Below, piece by piece: positions 61,530-64,000 of a DNA stretch of 64,000 nucleotides. Within the stretch, counting starts at the first letter, position 1. Every line of letters begins with the position of its first letter. A program made the translations under genes and the position numbers. Source of the DNA: Pseudomonas sp. MMS21 TM103 (GTDB taxonomy: Bacteria > Pseudomonadota > Gammaproteobacteria > Pseudomonadales > Pseudomonadaceae); assembly GCF_022132145.1 (NCBI RefSeq), contig NZ_JAJISP010000002.1, positions 558,001 to 622,000 on the forward strand. The letters run 5' to 3'. The notes below the pieces were generated by a model. The model was not told the DNA's origin. It saw only the letters and a program-made list of their open reading frames with translations, and did not search any database.

Positions 61530-62059
61530 AGCATAGGGCACGACCCTCACGGACCGCGCCCCCGCGATACCATCCGGCATACGCGTACGCACCGGGCGGT
61601 TCGCGAGGTCACGGTCATGCATCGGGGACGTACCAGCCCCAAGCTGCCGGACCCCGCCATATGCAACTCGCGATTCAGGTCCAGACGACCGTTGCGCCAC
61701 CCACGCCGTGAGCTCGTGGCCACCGCCTGCATAACCGGCGACCTCGCGCCCGGTGAGCGCCAGTCTCGACAGAGACCAGGGCCGCGCTTCCACTGCTTGG
61801 ACTGGATCGATCTAAGGGGGTGTCGTATCCATTCGTCCAGCTTGCGCCGGCACGAAGCCGGCTAGCCGTGCTCACTGCAAGTCGGATCGGGTTAGCCCAG
61901 GAGCCTGGCGGCTTTATGCCCGCCCTGATCGGCTCATGGCTTGGAGTCACGCTCGCGCCCCACACTCGCCACCCTCAGGCAGCTGCGCGTTACTTCGTTC
62001 GCTGTGGCGAGCTGAAGGAGGGACGTTCACCCGCAAGCGTGCGCCCATAGCGGACGCAC
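61530..62059 (-). mobile_element. Internally deleted group II intron relic
   Basis: Read on the minus strand. The 5' end, GTGCGTCCGC at 62059, follows the tRNA operon terminator by 2 bases. GCGGGTGAACGTCCC (62020-62034) matches the hallmark GGTGAAaGTCC of intron domain I. A frame open from 61861 to 61547 then encodes the end of an intron maturase: KLDEWIRHPLRSIQ, KQWKRGPGLCRDWR, SSRRGWRNGRLDLN and GSLGLVRPR. Just after it, GAACCGCCCGG...GCCGGATGG can fold like domain V, and GGGCGCGG...CGTGCCCTATG resembles domain VI. Full introns are about 2 kb, so most of the reverse transcriptase is deleted. No intact maturase gene remains. Confidence 0.72.
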
Positions 62060-62061
62060 AT

Positions 62062-62092
62062 AAAAAACCCCCAGGTATCGCTACCTGAGGGC
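62062..62092 (-). terminator. Terminator of the Asp/Val tRNA operon
   Basis: On the minus strand CCCTCAGGTA pairs with TACCTGGGGG around GCGA, followed by T6. Confidence 0.9.
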
Positions 62093-62100
62093 TTCGTATA

Positions 62101-62177
62101 TGGCGCAGCGGACGGGACTCGAACCCGCGACCCCCGGCGTGACAGGCCGGTATTCTAACCGACTGAACTACCGCTGC
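62101..62177 (-). tRNA. tRNA-Asp (GTC), copy 2
   Basis: Complete 77-base tRNA with encoded CCA, acceptor GCAGCGG and anticodon GTC in the loop CTGTCAC. Confidence 0.97.
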
Positions 62178-62277
62178 GTGTCGGATGGGCTTGCGCCCAA
62201 AGAACTCTTGCTTCATCGGGAAGAACGGCTGTACTAGCCGTTCTGCCTCATGCCAAGCGAACCTGGCATGGAAAATA

Positions 62278-62354
62278 TGGCGCAGCGGACGGGACTCGAA
62301 CCCGCGACCCCCGGCGTGACAGGCCGGTATTCTAACCGACTGAACTACCGCTGC
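62278..62354 (-). tRNA. tRNA-Asp (GTC), copy 1
   Basis: Same tRNA body as the copy at 62101-62177, with encoded CCA. It follows the tRNA-Val gene in the operon. Confidence 0.97.
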
Positions 62355-62389
62355 GCGTCGGTCGGACTTTCGTCCGAATTCACAAAGAG

Positions 62390-62465
62390 TGGTGGGTGAT
62401 GACGGGATCGAACCGCCGACCCGCTGCTTGTAAGGCAGCTGCTCTCCCAGCTGAGCTAATCACCC
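62390..62465 (-). tRNA. tRNA-Val (TAC)
   Basis: Complete 76-base tRNA with encoded CCA, acceptor GGGTGAT/ATCACCC and anticodon TAC in the loop CTTACAA. First gene of the operon. Confidence 0.97.
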
Positions 62466-62484
62466 TTCGCTTTGTGAGGCGCGC

Positions 62485-62513
62485 AATTTACGGGTGAGAC
62501 GGACCTAAGTCAA
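62485..62513 (-). promoter_or_regulatory. Sigma70 promoter of the Val/Asp tRNA operon
   Basis: TTGACT (62508-62513), 17-base spacer and TAAATT (62485-62490), followed by a GCGCGCC discriminator. Same layout as the Gly/Glu tRNA promoter at 6159-6187. Confidence 0.9.
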
Positions 62514-62613
62514 TACTCTGCTTAAAGTTTTTCTGAAAATGCAGAAAATATCGCGACACTGCCCAAGGCCATCAGCCACGCGCCATTCCCTGGCGCGGGA
62601 TAGAAACACCGCT

Positions 62614-63138
62614 CTATTGCGCCACGCTCAAGGTCAACCTTGCCGCCACGCGATTGCCCTCAGCCCGGTCCAGCCCGGCCTCGACGATCCGCACGCCCTG
62701 CTGCTCCAGCCGGCTGAACCAACGCAGTAACTGGTCGAATGGCGCCGACTGCACACTGACCTGCAGCGAACCGTCGCTGTCGCTGTCCAGTCGCTCGATG
62801 ACCAACCCCTGCTCGGCGGCGCTGGCGGTAACCAGCCCCTGCAAGCGTGCCGGATCGAGACTGACCTGGGGCTTGCTCATCAGGCTGCGCGCCAACGGCG
62901 CCTGGGCCTGCAGGTAGGCATGCAGGGCACGCTCCTGCTCAAAGGCGCTGCGTGCCGCGCTCACCCCTTGGCGCGCCGGCTGCCAGAGCATCAGATACAA
63001 CAGCGCCAGCAGCACAAACAGCGCCAGCAGCCCCAGGGCCAGACGCTCGCGGGCCTGCAGGGCACGCCAACGCTGCAACACCAGCGAGCCTTGCAGCTGC
63101 GCCGCAGAGGGTTTCATCCACTCGTTCAAACGACCCAT
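62614..63138 (-). CDS. xcpZ: Type II secretion protein M (XcpZ/GspM)
   Basis: A 174-residue bitopic inner-membrane protein of the type II secretion platform. A cytoplasmic N-terminus is followed by one helix at about residues 34-52 (LALGLLALFVLLALLYLML) and a periplasmic ferredoxin-like domain (LDSDSDGSLQVSVQSAPFDQLLRWFSRLEQQGVRIVEAGLDR). GspM partners GspL and GspE. The ATG at 63138 fits GGAGG 6 bases upstream better than the ATG at 63144 that overlaps the xcpY stop. Confidence 0.92.
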   Translation of the reverse strand: MGRLNEWMKPSAAQLQGSLVLQRWRALQARERLALGLLALFVLLALLYLMLWQPARQGVSAARSAFEQERALHAYLQAQAPLARSLMSKPQVSLDPARLQGLVTASAAEQGLVIERLDSDSDGSLQVSVQSAPFDQLLRWFSRLEQQGVRIVEAGLDRAEGNRVAARLTLSVAQ

Positions 63139-63140
63139 GC

Positions 63141-64000
63141 TCATCCTCCGATTACCAGACGGGCGCTGACCCCTGCCCCTTCGCGACTGGCCGACCCCAG
63201 CTGCACCGCCAAGCCGGCTTCCTGCAGACGCTCACGCAGTCGCTCGAGTTCGGCAAACCCCGGCGCCTGAATCTGCATGGCCAGATCACCCCGCACCTCG
63301 CTGAAATCCACCTGTTGAACCAGGATCTGCGTGCCCTCCGCGCTCAGCGCCTGATTCATCTGCGTGAGCAGACCGAGCAAGCGCCCCTGAGCGCTGGCCC
63401 CGCCCACCGCCAGGTGCTGATCCAGCTGGGCACGCAGGTTGACCAACTTGTGGTCGTCGGGGAACAGCTCTCTATAGAGCGCCGCGCTGGCCTCGGCGTA
63501 GGTCTGCGCCTGATCCTGCAACTGCCAGCCCTGGGCCAGATTGAAGCCCCACTGCAACACCAGCCACAGGCCGACCAGCCCCAGCAGCGGACGCCAGCGC
63601 TGCCAGTGGCCACGGCTCTGCTGCGCGGCAAATTCGCCCTGGGCCAGATTGCTGCTGACCACCTGAGCGGCCAGCCAGGCATGGCCATCGACCACCTCGG
63701 CAGCCTCATCCAGCGACTCCAGCCCCGTCGGCTTGGCGCTTCGATAGAAGATATGCGGATGCGCGCAGCCGGCGGCCAGCGCCGGCCAATCCTCGCCCGC
63801 CAGCGCCAGACGGGCCACTCCTTCGCCGCCGAGCAACCAGCGCGAGTCCAGGTGCAGCAGCTGGGTGCCCTGACGCGGCAGCAGATCGGCATCCACGGCA
63901 ATCGTGCGTGGCGGCGTTGTGCACAGCGCCAGCCAGCTTGCCAACCAGTCGCGGCGCACGGCAAACACCCGATGACGGCCGTCCTCGAGCCGCTCACCCA
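63141..64000 (-). CDS. xcpY: Type II secretion protein L (XcpY/GspL), partial
   Basis: The C-terminal 286 codons of GspL; the 5' end is outside the window (family length about 380). The visible part has the end of the cytoplasmic actin-like domain, one membrane helix (PLLGLVGLWLVLQWGFNLAQGW) and the periplasmic domain, ending SREGAGVSARLVIGG. GspL anchors the GspE ATPase to the membrane. It is directly upstream of xcpZ. Confidence 0.92.
   Translation of the reverse strand, partial: GERLEDGRHRVFAVRRDWLASWLALCTTPPRTIAVDADLLPRQGTQLLHLDSRWLLGGEGVARLALAGEDWPALAAGCAHPHIFYRSAKPTGLESLDEAAEVVDGHAWLAAQVVSSNLAQGEFAAQQSRGHWQRWRPLLGLVGLWLVLQWGFNLAQGWQLQDQAQTYAEASAALYRELFPDDHKLVNLRAQLDQHLAVGGASAQGRLLGLLTQMNQALSAEGTQILVQQVDFSEVRGDLAMQIQAPGFAELERLRERLQEAGLAVQLGSASREGAGVSARLVIGG

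Noticed and set aside
61675..61965. A 96-codon minus-strand frame in the intron relic
   Set aside because: It is in a different frame from the maturase-like residues and carries no motif.

Overview
The window is chromosomal DNA of a high-GC gammaproteobacterium, almost certainly a Pseudomonas of the aeruginosa/alcaligenes/mendocina type. The gene content and order match blocks of the P. aeruginosa chromosome: Smr-folE; fadE to the Gly/Glu tRNAs, sagS, ospR-gpx, msrB, alaA-like, htpX, tpm, deaD and the class II DAHP synthase; the atu (acyclic terpene utilization) cluster; and pepN to nadK, fadH, AraC, Asp/Val tRNAs and xcpZ/xcpY. The blocks are joined differently from PAO1, so this is a rearranged or trimmed relative. 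Comparisons to PAO1 are from memory, not from a search.

Layout. 1-5.6 kb: small membrane protein, Smr protein, GTP cyclohydrolase I, transglutaminase-like protein, long-chain acyl-CoA dehydrogenase and a small conserved protein. 5.6-6.2 kb: two tandem tRNA-Gly/tRNA-Glu pairs with their own promoter and terminator. 6.3-20.5 kb: a stress and redox block (GST, free methionine-R-sulfoxide reductase, AAA+ ATPase, SagS-like hybrid kinase, OspR/glutathione peroxidase, MsrB, aminotransferase, HtpX, thiopurine methyltransferase, extradiol dioxygenase, DEAD-box helicase). 20.9-30.6 kb: crotonase, spermidine synthase-like protein, DAHP synthase, a CBS-domain histidine kinase with a double-receiver regulator, a lipoprotein, a CPBP protease and two paralogous periplasmic solute-binding proteins.

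30.7-41.1 kb is the atu operon: TetR repressor AtuR, two mirror-image operator palindromes, then atuA-atuG for citronellol/geraniol breakdown through geranyl-CoA carboxylase (AtuC/AtuF). Three of its gaps carry extragenic palindromes. No atuH-type CoA ligase follows atuG; instead there is a convergent MMPL/RND exporter plus a YCF48-like periplasmic protein. 45-59.2 kb holds pepN, DUF2797, DUF1315, GlpG, phosphatase, nadK, DUF1853, a cNMP-binding/rhodanese fusion, a D-cysteine desulfhydrase-like enzyme, a coiled-coil protein and fadH. 59.3-64 kb holds a nitrilase-like membrane protein lacking the usual Cys, an AraC regulator, an unlisted 28-residue acidic ORF, two tRNA-Asp and one tRNA-Val, and the type II secretion genes xcpZ and xcpY (the latter cut by the window end).

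The most unexpected element is an internally deleted group II intron relic at about 61530-62059. Its apparent 5' end starts directly after the T-tract of the tRNA-Asp/Val operon terminator, the site preference known for group IIC introns. No CRISPR array, prophage or intact insertion sequence was seen.
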